From Diphasiastrum complanatum (lineage: Eukaryota > Streptophyta > Lycopodiopsida > Lycopodiales > Lycopodiaceae), in assembly GCA_029204225.1 (NCBI GenBank), contig CM055104.1, positions 52,632,294 to 52,694,293 on the forward strand: a DNA stretch of 62,000 nucleotides, read 5' to 3'. The notes below the pieces were generated by a model. It saw only the letters and a list, made by a program, of their open reading frames with translations. It was not told the origin of the DNA and did no database searches. A program made the translations under genes and the position numbers. Of the stretch, positions 23,881-34,761 are shown one piece after another; position 1 is the stretch's first letter, and each line of letters starts with the position of its first letter.

Positions 23881-24619
23881 TATTTGTCAGGGCTGTCCAT
23901 TGTCGGATTTGCCCCTTCTTCTTCTGTTTTGGATGGGTGGGAGACCTCTCTTGACCAATCCCTTCTCGACTACTTGGCTTCTCACCTTCGTCGACATCCT
24001 TCTCTTTTTTTTGACTTCCTTAACAAGGCTTGGTCCCATTCTCCTACCCTGTGGCGTATAAGATTCAAGACCGCCTGCTCTCTCCCTAAGGGTAAGCTCA
24101 GATATCTAGCCTACCACATCCTCACCAATGGCCCTTTCTTTCAGATCACCTTTGCCCACTCTACTAGCTGGAAGAGGAGTCTATTGAGCACCTTTTTTTC
24201 AATTGTCGTAGAGACTTGTGGTTGAAAGTCCATGGTCTCCTTTGTTGCTGGGTGTCACCCTGGCTTATTTATGGTTGACACGGTCATGTTGGGAGATCCA
24301 CGCACAATATTTACTTCACTTCTAGCATCTGTGTAGGTTGGCGGCTTTATGGCTCATATGGTTGGCACACAATCGCCAAGTTTTTGATGGTTCATCATGG
24401 TTTTTGGTGACGGCTTGTTTGTGACTTGTTATATATTTTTTTACTGTTGTTTAGATCTATTGAACTACCTCCCTGTGTGGTGTGCTATATGTCCTATAGT
24501 TTTTTGTAATGCACCCCCTTTGGGGGTTGCTTACTGTTTCGGCCTTTGATTGTCATTTAACTTCTATACATGTATATTTGTGAATATATAATAGTATCGT
24601 TAAGCTTTGCAAAAAAAAA
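23880..24619 (+). mobile_element. L1-type LINE, 3' fragment, copy B
   Basis: A frame from about 23940 gives WMGGRP-like sequence and then SPTLWRIRFKTACSLPKGKL, LAYHILTNGPFF and, after a frame change, EHLFFNCRRDLW. This is the zf-RVT pattern at the C-terminus of plant LINE ORF2 proteins. The 3' end AAGCTTTGC plus A-tract (24611-24619) equals that of copy A. Sequence downstream is also shared with copy A, so insertion preceded the duplication. Confidence 0.65.
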
Positions 24620-26226
24620 GACAATCTAAAAAACTAATCTTGATTATGCTCAAAAGAAAAGTTGTTTAAATCATTTAAGATCAAATATGTATGCTAGGAT
24701 TTTGTTTCTAACCATAAAATGTCTAGAATCTAAAAAACCATTGCATAGATTGGCTTTTGGAGATCAATCTTTGTAAAAACCTCTGCGAGCCCATTACGAT
24801 GTGATCATATTGCAACAAGATTTGTGAAGGTTGAGGACAATTTTATTGAGATCTAATGATTTTTGCTTAATATGCACTTGTTGTCTGAATTAACCTTCGC
24901 ATGGCTTCAAAATTGACAAGGAATTTCTCATACACCTCTAAGAAAGCCTAACTTGGCATTTTGGAGAAGAGACTCAAATAGGTCTCACTAATTTGAGTCA
25001 CCACTTTCCACACCAATTATAAGCTTTGAAAAAGATGAGAGGAAGGTCAAATTTGGTCACCGAGTGACTTTTTTTATTTATTATAGATAAATATTTGTAA
25101 CTTTTTCCAAAAGGGGATGAAAAATTATATTTCAAATGTACAAACATTCTAAACATTTCAATTTTTCCAGGACTCAAGTTTTTACTAAGTTGAGATGTAC
25201 ACATTCACAGAAAATATGTTTCTGTTTGGGAGAGTTCATGATATTGTTGATCTTCAAGCCCCAATTTGTTGGGTAAACTAAATGTTCTCACATCACTATG
25301 CTTTCAATGGTCTATTCCTGGGAGTCTATTTCATTTATTAAAGCTTCAATTGTAAATGATGAAATTAATTAGTGATAACATATTCAAACTTTCAAGCAAT
25401 AAAATTTGATGAAACTAATTTTTGTCACACAATCAAATTTGAACAATAAAAAAATGAATTGAATATCAATAATTAAATGATACAAACATTAAACATATTT
25501 AGCTTTCCAAAAGATATTAAGATGACAAATTCTCATGGAAGTCGTGTAATTCTCTTGCTTAAGCCAGCTTATGATACTTTGCCAAACTAATATATGTCTC
25601 CATGCAAACCGCTTAAAGATATCCCATCCTCGGTCACCTTTCCACCTACCATCACACAAATCCCCCAAAACTAGTTCCAAAGGATGGTGAATAATGGACA
25701 AATTAAATGTGGGTGATTCTTAAAGCTCCACAATGCTAAAGGGATTATTGGAAGTTCTCATGCATGCATTTGATGTGCAATACTTACACTCCCATCCTTA
25801 TTAACATCATTCTTCGTGATATAATAATCAAAATCCTCCTAAGTAAAACACTCTCATGCATGCATTAATGTTGACCAATCAAATCCTCGTTTCCAAATTG
25901 AATTTCCAATAAGTTCACATGAAAAAGTCCTCGTTTTCAATAAGTATACATGGAAAAGTTCTCAAGTGGTTCTTTGAACCCCTCTCTATTTTTCCTTTTC
26001 AAGCATCCCACTTATAACTCTTGTCAGCTGACTTTGATAAATTCACATCTATCCCCCTCCCTTTGTTTTATGGATTGTCATACTAGATTGATATTAATAA
26101 GCATTCATGCAAACCCCCCATATTACTAGCATATCTTAATGGATATTATAAAATCTTCATTTGTCCAATCTCTTCAATTTGAATTAAGCCTAATGAGAAC
26201 ATAATTAAAATTCCCAGTCTATTAAC
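24620..26226. other. noncoding part of segmental copy B
   Basis: Aligns with 6215-7440. About 300 bases at 25155-25450 have no counterpart in copy A. No coding sequence is recognised. Confidence 0.65.
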
Positions 26227-26880
26227 TAACGAGTGAGTGTGGCAAGCCACTTGGCCTGCCTTAAGCTGGTATTTTAATTTTTTTACATGTGTTACAATAT
26301 ATGTGAATGTGGTAAGAAACTAAATTGTCTATTTTTATTAACAAAAGATGAGAAACCTCATCGGAGTACAAAAAATTGCATGTGGGAAGTGTGAATGTTT
26401 TTTGGTGATTTAAAAGTGACTGTTTGATGCAAGTCACCAGGTAGGGTAGTCGCAAGTTGACCTAGTTCTTTCCAAGAATGCAATAACAATAATCGAACTC
26501 TTTATGTTGAGTTGTATGTGAAGCAACAATAGTTGCAGCAATGGAAACCCGATGAAGGAGGCTTACATGATATTTGGGTCATTATGTAGGTAATAAATTG
26601 GTGAGTGGTCACTCCAATAACAGTGTGTAACTCCGTAAAAGCGTTTCGAGTTGTGTGCATTTGTCCATGTGATCTAATTTGCTTCCATACAATGTTGTTG
26701 GCATAGTGATAGTTTGCTCGAAACCATGTTTTTGCATGAATGTTGTAAGATAATTGGTGTGGTTGTTGCAAGCAAGCATATTAATATTGAAGTCTCCAAG
26801 AATGGTTGTTGGTGTTGGTATGTCTGTAGATGTATTTTGTAATATATCATCTATTGTATTCAAGAAACACATCATTTTTT
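26227..26880 (-). pseudogene. endonuclease/exonuclease/phosphatase-domain remnant, copy B
   Basis: The minus-strand frame 26875-26609 reads PTTILGDFNINML, FMQKHGFEQTITMPTT, LYGSKLDH. In a second frame (about 26640-26572) it reads GVTHCYWSDHSPIYYL and then a stop. Order and spacing match the second half of EEP nucleases: GDFN, a DH before the variable part, and WSDH at the end. From family knowledge, the T-LYGSKLDH...WSDHSPIY style recalls the nuclease domain carried by Helentron/Helitron2 proteins more than that of plant L1 LINEs. That is an inference from motif style. The first half of the domain, the helicase and the Rep domain are not seen. Confidence 0.55.
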
Positions 26881-27205
26881 AATTCAGTTTTCGATACACT
26901 GCAAGTACAATCATATCGTTAGCAAGCATCACGTAAGTATTGTTCTTCATGAATCATGCATACTCAGAGTCAATATTTTCAGGTTGGAAGCTCAAATGTT
27001 TCTATAAAATCCAAACAAAGGATAATACGGCCAAAAGCAGATGATGTCAGAATTAGCATGGATCTTATTACCATATTTATCATGTTTCTTTTGAAAGTTT
27101 ATCGTAGATGTCCGTGGCGCTTCATCAGATATATATGAAGAAACATCTCGAATAAAGCTTAAAATGATCAAGCGGTATTTCTTTTATTTTCAACTTGGAA
27201 GGATT
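26881..27205. other. no gene recognised
   Basis: Short stretch between the nuclease remnant and the P450 exon, with no motif recognised. Confidence 0.35.
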
Positions 27206-27486
27206 CGAGGCGATCAATTGGCTGAATGCCATTGTAGGATTACTTGTCTAGTTGTGGTTTTATCGCTTTTGGCAAAACCGGAGCTCACCTGGTCCAAAAG
27301 CATGGCCCATATTCGGATCCATGTTTGAACTGGTCACCAACGTGAAGCAGTTGCATAATTGGCTTCTTAATAATTTTGAGCAGTCTCACACCTTCAGAGT
27401 CCCGACCTTTGAAAGAAGTTATATCTATATTGTTGATCCGGTGAATGTGGAGTACATATTAAGAAAAAAGTGGAATATGGCAAGGT
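27206..27486 (+). pseudogene. cytochrome P450 first-exon remnant, CYP704-like
   Basis: In frame: INWLNAIVGLLV, a TAG stop (27249-27251), LWFYRFWQNRSSPGPKAWPIFGS, LHNWLLNNF, RVPTFERSYIYIVDPVNVEYIL, then an AAG|GTAGCA boundary at 27484 that would serve as a splice donor. This is the membrane anchor, proline-rich hinge (PGPKAWPIFG) and first beta-sheet of a class II plant P450. TYIxDPxNVEYIL is typical of CYP704/CYP86-clan fatty-acid hydroxylases. The stop inside the anchor, no clear in-frame ATG, and the absence of the I-helix, ExxR and heme-Cys regions nearby mark it as a broken fragment. A long intron cannot be excluded. Confidence 0.7.
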
Positions 27487-27783
27487 AGCATTTCATGCTA
27501 TTTTTGCATGCTCATCAAGGACGCTTTAATCATCAATGGATTTGAGTTATGTCTAGTTTCATGATTGACTTTTTTACAAGTATTAATGTGAGACACCTTT
27601 TGGGAAAACCAATATGATGAAACTTTTGTTATAGGCAGTTAGGAATATTTTCATTTGTCTAAAATCGACACTCTGTGTTGCAATCTATGAGGAGCTTTAA
27701 CTGGAAACAAATAGAGCAAACCGAAGTACACATGGCCTTTTCATGCAAGGTCATGCAAACTATGGTATACCACTCCTGATGAA

Positions 27784-27978
27784 GTGAAGAGTTCCTATTT
27801 GTGGAAATTGTGGTGGTATTTGCAAGATAAAGGATTGTATCATATTATTGAGGTGTCGCACTTCGTAACACCTGCAGATGCTTTTCCTATAGATTTATTA
27901 GAGAATTTTTCTTCATTGACATTGGCAATTAGAATTTCAAGACACAAGCACATGTACGATTCAAGGTGCTGGGTCTAA
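27784..27978 (+). other. possible terpene-synthase fragment (weak)
   Basis: The frame includes TPADAFPIDLLENFSSL and ISRHKH. Terpene synthases of gymnosperms have a block of the form YPVDLFE...VDRLxRLGISRHF, and the spacing here is similar. There are many substitutions and no flanking block is recognised, so this is only a candidate. Confidence 0.2.
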
Positions 27979-28879
27979 CATACGTCCCGTAATGGATATA
28001 GCCCATAGGTCGAGTTTTTTTTAGACATTACCGTCAACACACAATTGCTTATATCACAATATACCATCAAAATTTATTGTATCAACTATACAACCAATCG
28101 TATCATATGTTATAGCTTGTACTAAAGAAATGGTCGTGTGTGTCGTTTACAAAAGTATGCATGCAATTTGAGGCTGGAACATATGATTTGTCTCCTTATT
28201 CAGGAAGTGACAAAAACGCTGTTATCATATATATGGAAGACTGAGCACCTAATTCGTAGTTGGTGAACGTACCTCTCTATGGGATCTGCGAATAAACTCA
28301 CGTTTGGTCACAAAATACCGTGAGAAAAGGTGGTATGACGTAAAAATGAGGCACGATAACAGTAGTAGCCTCGAAGCTGGGCATAAACAGATTCAAATGC
28401 AAAAATGGGAAATTGCATAAGCTCCAGGAAGTGGTGATGGCTTTAAAAAAAAGAAAGAGGATATGGCAGACTGCACATCGGAAACACAAGCATGTATTAT
28501 CTTCTAGGTAGAGAAGAGAACAGAATACATGCAAAAAGCCACGACAGAAGGTTCCACGCAGCACAATGCATGCAGGAAGGCACGAGAAAATCCACCCAGC
28601 TACTACCATGGACAGGGTCCCCTGTCAGTGCATAAAGATTTATCTCTCAAAACAAATTTACCCTATTAATTCACTAACACTACATTTACATTTTGTTAGC
28701 TGTTTCGTAAATAAAAATCAGTATAAATATTAGATTAAGTAAACCAAAAATAAAATTTTAATAATTATTTAGAACACAACTTTTTGTTATGTCTACTATG
28801 TGCCCATAGTACCCCTTACAGGCAGGGCCAATAAACATAGAACACAGCTATATATATATGTATCTAGTCCTTTTGTAAC
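27979..28879. other. noncoding; second half shared with copy A
   Basis: 28317-28835 aligns with 12310-12760, including the CCTCGAARCTGGGC stretch and the shared CAGGGCCAA end. No coding motif is seen. Confidence 0.5.
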
Positions 28880-29657
28880 TTAGAAAAACATAATCCTTTC
28901 AGGATTTGAAAATTCAATTTGGAAAATTAGAAGTATTTACAAGTTAAATGTTGTCTTTGCTTATTGGGATTATGGATTATGGATTAATCAGGCATCATAT
29001 CCAACAAACAATTTGAGAAAAAATTGATGACAATCAAATTGAAAGATTTTAATAATGCAATACCATCAAATCAACTAATACTGCACTGAATCAAGTAGAT
29101 ATTTATAACTTAAAAAACTCAATTACAACAAAGGTAGGGCTGGTAAATCCTTCAGTATCAAGGATATAGTTGATCAGCTCAGCTAATCATCTTACATGTT
29201 CCTACAGTACTCTGCTATCCATTTTACAGCATTAAACAGGAAGATGAAAAGAATTGATTGCAGAGGTATCTTTGGTGTCTGAAAGTCATTGCTGTGCTCA
29301 GAGAAACCTCTATATGCTAGCAAGGATCATTAAACCCAAGAGTATAAAGCAAGGTTAAGACTAATTGGGCTAAATCGAATTTCTCTACAACGCAGACTAA
29401 TCTGAATTAGGAATTTTCAAAGATTGTGGCACCAGAGTAAATCTCAACAGACTTCCAAATTGTGTTTCCTCAAATAAGATCCCGAAAGGAGTAAATCCTT
29501 TCTTGCAGCATAAAATCAAAGGCTACATAGCTTCTGATGATTGCAATGCCATTTTTTGAATCCAATTTCTCAATAGAATCTCGAAGATTCTTGCAAAACA
29601 TGAAAGAAATATCAAACTGTCAATTCTTCACAGAGTAGTAGCGGTGTGTTACAGCCA
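28880..29657. other. 3' flank of zinc-ribbon copy B
   Basis: Aligns with about 7515-8264, downstream of zinc-ribbon copy A on the minus strand. No other gene is recognised. Confidence 0.6.
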
Positions 29658-29852
29658 TTAGCGGATTTGGGCTCCACAGCGTGTGCAGAGTATTTCATGA
29701 TGGCTGCTGCAGCAGACAGGGATAAAGCAGAAGCGGCACTCTGTCTTCACCCTTGCGTTACTGAGCTGCCCCCCGCATCTGGGACAGAGGCCCTGAACAG
29801 GCTTGGCGCTCTTCACCTTGCGTATCTGGTCACAGATGAAGCAGAAAAACAT
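29658..29852 (-). CDS. small zinc-ribbon protein, copy B
   Basis: Predicted protein of 64 residues, identical to copy A except Ala33. It keeps every Cys: 4/7, 23/26, 39/42, 47/48 and 56/59. The start is MFFCFICDQ, as in copy A. The frame is closed just upstream here, which supports this start for both copies. Four of the five base differences from copy A are silent, a pattern expected when both copies are, or recently were, under protein-level selection. The role is not known. A nucleic-acid or protein-binding zinc ribbon is the most that can be inferred. Beyond 29967 an extra 254 bases separate the leader from the shared promoter. Confidence 0.7.
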   Translation of the reverse strand: MFFCFICDQIRKVKSAKPVQGLCPRCGGQLSNARVKTECRFCFIPVCCSSHHEILCTRCGAQIR

Positions 29853-29967
29853 GATGGATGGATGGATCGCCTTTCTTTCTTCTGATCTTTTGTAATTTCT
29901 TCTACTTTTCTTCTGTCTTCTCGCCTCCCTTTCCTCGCCTTTACTTCTCTTTCCTCTGCCTCGAAAG

Positions 29968-30221
29968 AGTTTCGATCCTCAAAGAGAAGCTAGAGCAACA
30001 GCATAAGAAGTTCTTTTCTTTCAGTAAGAGCTCTGTAGAAATTTTACTCCCTCAAAGATCTGTATACGGATACAGGAGAGATATAAAAAATGAAGGGGTA
30101 TCTTTGGGGTAATTAAATGCAGAATCGAGATAATACCTTTTGATTTGGTTCTGTGAGAAAAACTGTTGGTACGAGAGTTCGAACCTGCGGCTGAAAAAAG
30201 CTCAATTCTGCGAATCCAGTG
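29968..30221. other. 254-bp segment present only upstream of copy B
   Basis: The shared leader is interrupted after CTCTGCCTCGAAAG and resumes at CTAATTGAAACGG. Copy A has only about nine bases here. The segment has no terminal inverted repeats, and its ends do not follow GT-AG on the minus strand. It could be leader sequence lost from copy A or an insertion in copy B. Confidence 0.6.
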
Positions 30222-30572
30222 CTAATTGAAACGGAGGAGGAGCATCTATATATATGTATCCGTGAGAAAGGATTGTCGGCGGAGAATGGCACGCGGTATT
30301 CTAAGCCCGCACCATTGGATGCTTGCCACGAGTCAAGCCGTTACGTGGAGAGGATTCAACGGTTGATCTAAGCACACGTGGAAAAATTCTAATGGCTTTA
30401 GTGTCAGATCATGAGACGCTGACACGTGTAAGCGTGTCACCCACAAACCTCCACGCTTGAGACGCGTCACTCGTGCGTGCATCGAAGCTTCCTGATCGAC
30501 ACGTGTCAGGATCTCAACAGTGAAGGTGGACAGTGGAGGCTTGCACCACGAAGACAGAAACGTCCAGAATTT
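30222..30572 (-). promoter_or_regulatory. promoter region of zinc-ribbon copy B (TATA, three G-boxes)
   Basis: A minus-strand TATA-like run lies at about 30244-30256. CACGTG cores are at 30375-30380, 30423-30428 and 30500-30505. Two of them match sites kept in copy A. The middle one is CACCTG in copy A (near 8774). Confidence 0.5.
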
Positions 30573-30705
30573 GAATAAAGTCATGAGATATTATTATTTT
30601 TATTTTATTATTATTAATAGTTTGGTAATAGCATAGGTATTCAATGAAATTTGAGAAAAGTGATGAAATATTGTTTGATACTTGTTTACAACACACACAC
30701 ACACG

Positions 30706-30737
<32 letters not shown>

Positions 30738-31025
30738 GGTAATGGGTATTGACCAGCCATTTCTTGTCACGTTTCATTGATTAGCCATCCTTGTTGTGAC
30801 ACTTGGCATATTGTAGAGCATATATTTTTAGGCTTTGCTTTGCTTTACTTATGAGATTAGGGCAATGTTGCCACTTGATTGGCATTAATTGTCGTTGCAT
30901 TTTGAAGTGTAGGTAAAGGCTTTGGTTACACGTCAAAAGAAAAGAAGCACCATGTTAACATGTTAATACTTTCAGATTCTAGTATATTTTCACAAATGTA
31001 CAGGTACAAAAAATAAATGGCAACC
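30573..31025. other. noncoding block shared with 12864-13250, with microsatellite
   Basis: Contains a (CA)n run followed by (TA)n at 30688-30737, then sequence matching copy A up to about 30950. No gene is seen. Confidence 0.7.
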
Positions 31026-31921
31026 TGTTGTAAAGCTGACTCGGGTGCACCTAGTGTGCCCTATAAGACTCTAAGGGGTGACACTCCCTATGGTCCCAGA
31101 GCGAGTTAGAAAGTCAAGGATTGAGCCTCTGACCTGTGGTGAGCCAGTCAAGTAGTCACAAGTCATGAACTAGCTTTGGAGCTCGAGTCATGGCCTAGTC
31201 AAGAACCAAGTTGATTCTGCCGCCAAGATGGCTCCCGGGAGCCAAACTGATACTGCCAAGCTTAATCAGCAAAATAAAAACTAAGTCCAAAAAAGCTTGC
31301 TTTACCAGAAAGCACTATATTCCAAGACAGAGGGGGCATGTCGATTCACACCAGAACTATAGGGGGAGTCCGGTACATAGAAACTTGGGCAGCTCAACCA
31401 GCGCCAGAGATCCAGTAGCCAGGTCTCAACTCCCTCTACCAACGCGAGCCAGGCACAATGCCCAGCACGTGTTGGTGGCCCCGAGACCAGTCAGTCTATC
31501 TATGAATGTAACCTCTTCCAAATTTAATAAAGTTGATCCTTGGGGATGATTACCATTTCGGTTTCGCCTCCAGGACAGGTCCAAGTGGAAGGACCCTTAT
31601 TACAACCTTTTTGCGTCGCCGGTGCCTAAGGGTCCAGATTACCGACGTGTGGCTCATCGCTATGCCATTTGGTCAGTTTGGCGACCACTATGCCTTGGGT
31701 TTCATGTGTGGCTTGTCTTTGCCTTTGGTTACCTTTTGGGGACGGATTCTAAGTTGGCTTTCGAGCTGGTTGGGATTCCAGTTTTCTTAAGTCTGAATGG
31801 TTAAGTTTGTTACGTTTCTAAGTTGGCTTTTACGTAAGTGCATGATGGATGAATGTTAGACTTAAGCACGTGTTGGAGAAACCGCTCAAGTCCCAACGCC
31901 TTTTGAGACGCCGACGCAACA
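31026..31921 (+). repeat. LTR of an initiator-Met-primed element, about 896 bp
   Basis: Begins TGTTGTAAAGC and ends GACGCAACA two bases before a primer-binding site at 31924-31935. An AATAAA lies at about 31524. The left edge is inferred from the TGTTG start and is less certain than the right. Confidence 0.55.
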
Positions 31922-31923
31922 TG

Positions 31924-31935
31924 TGGTATCAGAGC
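31924..31935 (+). promoter_or_regulatory. primer-binding site TGGTATCAGAGC
   Basis: Complementary to the 3' end of plant initiator tRNA-Met, directly inside the LTR. Confidence 0.75.
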
Positions 31936-32800
31936 CGACTAGCCAGTCAGCTACACAAGTCTCACAGGGATGGCCACTTTTTGGGATTTGTCAGGACAGC
32001 CATTATGCAAGGTGCTGCCCACAGTGTAAGCACGGGTGCGTCCAGTCGGGGTGGTCGGCAGAATGGGGGACTTGATGAGTCAAGGTGCTGCCCTTGAGGT
32101 GTAAGCACGGTCAGTTCCCGCGGTTCAGGCCTGACGCAGTCTGCACGTAGGATAGATGAGACAAAGTGTTGCCTAGGGAGGTGAAAGCACGGTCTGTGCC
32201 TTGTGGGATGCGAGGTGACATATTCGAACTGTACAGGTTAACCATTGATACAAAGATGTTGCTCGAATTCGGGTGTAAAGCACGGGTGGTTAGCTGCCGA
32301 TCGTTTAGCTATAAGGGCTATGGACCAGATTTGGTGGGGCGTGACTGAGGCAATGTGCTGCTTAATGGTGAAAGCACGGATGGTTGGATGGATGTTTCCC
32401 CGTGGGCTAATTCTATGATAGATTTGCATGGGCGCGGCTAGGCAAAGGTCCTACGTCTGGTCTCAAGGGGGATGTGACTTGAGAGGGATCCTCTGTGTTT
32501 ACTTTGGTTGGTATGTTTGTTTGTTGTGTGCTTGCCAGGACCTGAATAACCCTTGATTCCTACTTGGCTCTCAGGTAATTTGATCGTGTTCATTTGAGGA
32601 GGAGATACTTTTGTATTGAAACTGACTTAATAAAGAAGGAAAAAGAGCTGTGGGCCCAGTGTGCAAAGGGGAGAGCTTTCAAAAAGAGAAGGAAAATAGA
32701 CTAGTGGAAGTGCACATCTTACCAGGATGGATGACCACCTTGATGAATCGCAAGCATTAACAAACGGGGAAGAGCAAGGCCGAGAATATGGCTCTCACTT
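31936..32800 (+). mobile_element. truncated leader of the same element, with diverged repeats
   Basis: From 32005 to 32395 five diverged units of about 73-99 bases each pair a GTGCTGCC-like box with AAGCACGG some 10-20 bases later. Nothing codes for gag. The sequence stops at 32800, where a gypsy LTR begins. Confidence 0.55.
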
Positions 32801-33547
32801 TGTTGGAGAGTTTGCAAATCCCAAGACAACCCTAACTCTAGCTAATAAGTGAGAGGGATTTGGCACCCTGCATGTGTAAGTCCAACCCGATGATCACATA
32901 GTTATTTGATTAATTAGAAAGTCAATAAAAGGACTATAGGCCTTTTTGTAGGACTTTTAATGTCGCAGGGCCTGAATGTCAAGTTAGTGAATAAAGTTGG
33001 ATTTCCCTCCAATTTGGATGGTTCTCACTCTTTTTTAAATTTGAATAATTAGGGAGGCAGAAATGGACCAATAGGATTCAAAGGCCAGGGTCCTTCTCTC
33101 TACTATAAAAAGGGACCGACTCGAGTTTCCTATACATGTACATATCTTCATTTCAATAAAGTAGATTGGTTCTCTTGTGAAATAGATTTATGAATGTCCT
33201 TGCTCTCTATCACTTTTCCTCCATCTCTCATGCTTTTATTGTGTTTGCTAATTGTTGGATCTGATTGTTATTGGGATTGCATGTTTTCATATTTTTTGTG
33301 AAAGAGAAAGGGAGAGAGAGAAAGAGTAAGCTATCCTCATTGTCGATCTAGTGTTAATGGATGTAGTGTTAATGCTTAGGGTTAATGGATGTTAGAGATA
33401 GATGTGAATTTTCCATTCATGCTGAAATCTGAACTATGCTATCGCTCTCATGGGAACGAATCTACGCATGACAACTAACTTCATCTCCTTGATGCTAGAT
33501 TGATTAGATCTTGGGTTGAGGATAGGCGAGGAAAGAAATTCACTACA
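32801..33547 (+). repeat. gypsy 5' LTR, 747 bp
   Basis: Begins TGTTGGAGAGTTTGC and ends TTCACTACA. It aligns throughout with the solo LTR at 22674-23423. The primer-binding site TGGCGCCATTGCCGGGGA follows at 33552-33569 after four bases. Confidence 0.85.
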
Positions 33548-33551
33548 ATTT

Positions 33552-34761
33552 TGGCGCCATTGCCGGGGAGCTACGCCAATTTTTCAATTTGCAGCATGTT
33601 TGTTGGATGGTTAGCTTATATTAGGCATCTTGTCGTGGCATGAATAGTGTTAAATCTGCATTTATGGTTAGTTTGGGAGTGATTTTGTCTGATTTGAGTG
33701 GATTTGCTTGTTTGAAATCTAATCTGATTGTGGAACAATAAAAGCTATTCAGATCACCAATCTTAAGATCGATTTGGATCTGAGATATCAAAAAAACAAC
33801 AAAAATTGATCAAATCTGCCAGATTTTGGTCAAAAGGAGGCAAAAATCATCATCAGAGCTGATAACTTTTTGTCCTCTTTCAGGAAACGTTCGTCGAGTT
33901 GCAGGCACCTTCAATTTTGATCACAAAACCTTCAGTCTGAAGGAAGAACAATCCTTCCCAGCAGATTTCCATAAACATCAGAAAAACCATCAAAAAACAC
34001 CAAAAAATTTCCAAAACCCTAAAAATACAAAAAAAAAACCTTTGTCCGATTTTTTTAGTGCATAGGTGATTCAGATCTATCTACTGCCAGGTCGACAAAG
34101 AATTATATCAGAAATAGAAGGTTTCTCAGAGGATCAGTTATCATATTGTCATATTTTTGTCAAAAAAGTCTCTTTTTCGTAAAATACCGAAATTACATTT
34201 GATTTTTCGTCCAGGTCATTCTATATATAGTAAATCACTATTTTTGAATTCGACGAATATTCCTCCTATCCAGATCATAACAAATCTTTATTTTTACCCT
34301 CGCCAAACTATAGAAACTGTGTTTTTGTGTGCCAGAAATTTTCACCAGTTCTACCTTAGCTTTATCTATGTCAGATTCTGAGTCTAAGAGTTCGGCGAAG
34401 GTTAATTCTGAAGTATTTGTCAAAAAAATATGATTAGAAAGTTTTTTTTTTAAAAAATAGCACTGTTGAACCTTCGTCGAGTGAATCTTCGTCTAGGGAA
34501 CCTTCGCCAGTTCTATTTTTAGATTCTGATTTTCCAGATCAAGTCCTTGTCAAATTTTGGATCAAATCTGATACAGTCTAATTTTGATTCTGAGAATTTT
34601 TCATTTTTGAGAAGTATCGATTGGTTGAATTTCGGAATCCTTTTCACGACATAGGAATTTGATTCTTGTCAAGTGGAAGAGATCTAGAAGATTTGATCTG
34701 AGATAGTTTTGATTAAAAATCTAGATCCAATCTCATTGTCTGCTTGATTTAATCTGTAAAG
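33552..34761 (+). mobile_element. gypsy primer-binding site and noncoding leader
   Basis: PBS at 33552-33569, then a long A/T-rich leader. A CTTCGTCGAG-like unit is repeated near 34470-34515. Open frames are short and A-rich and are not taken as genes. Confidence 0.6.
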
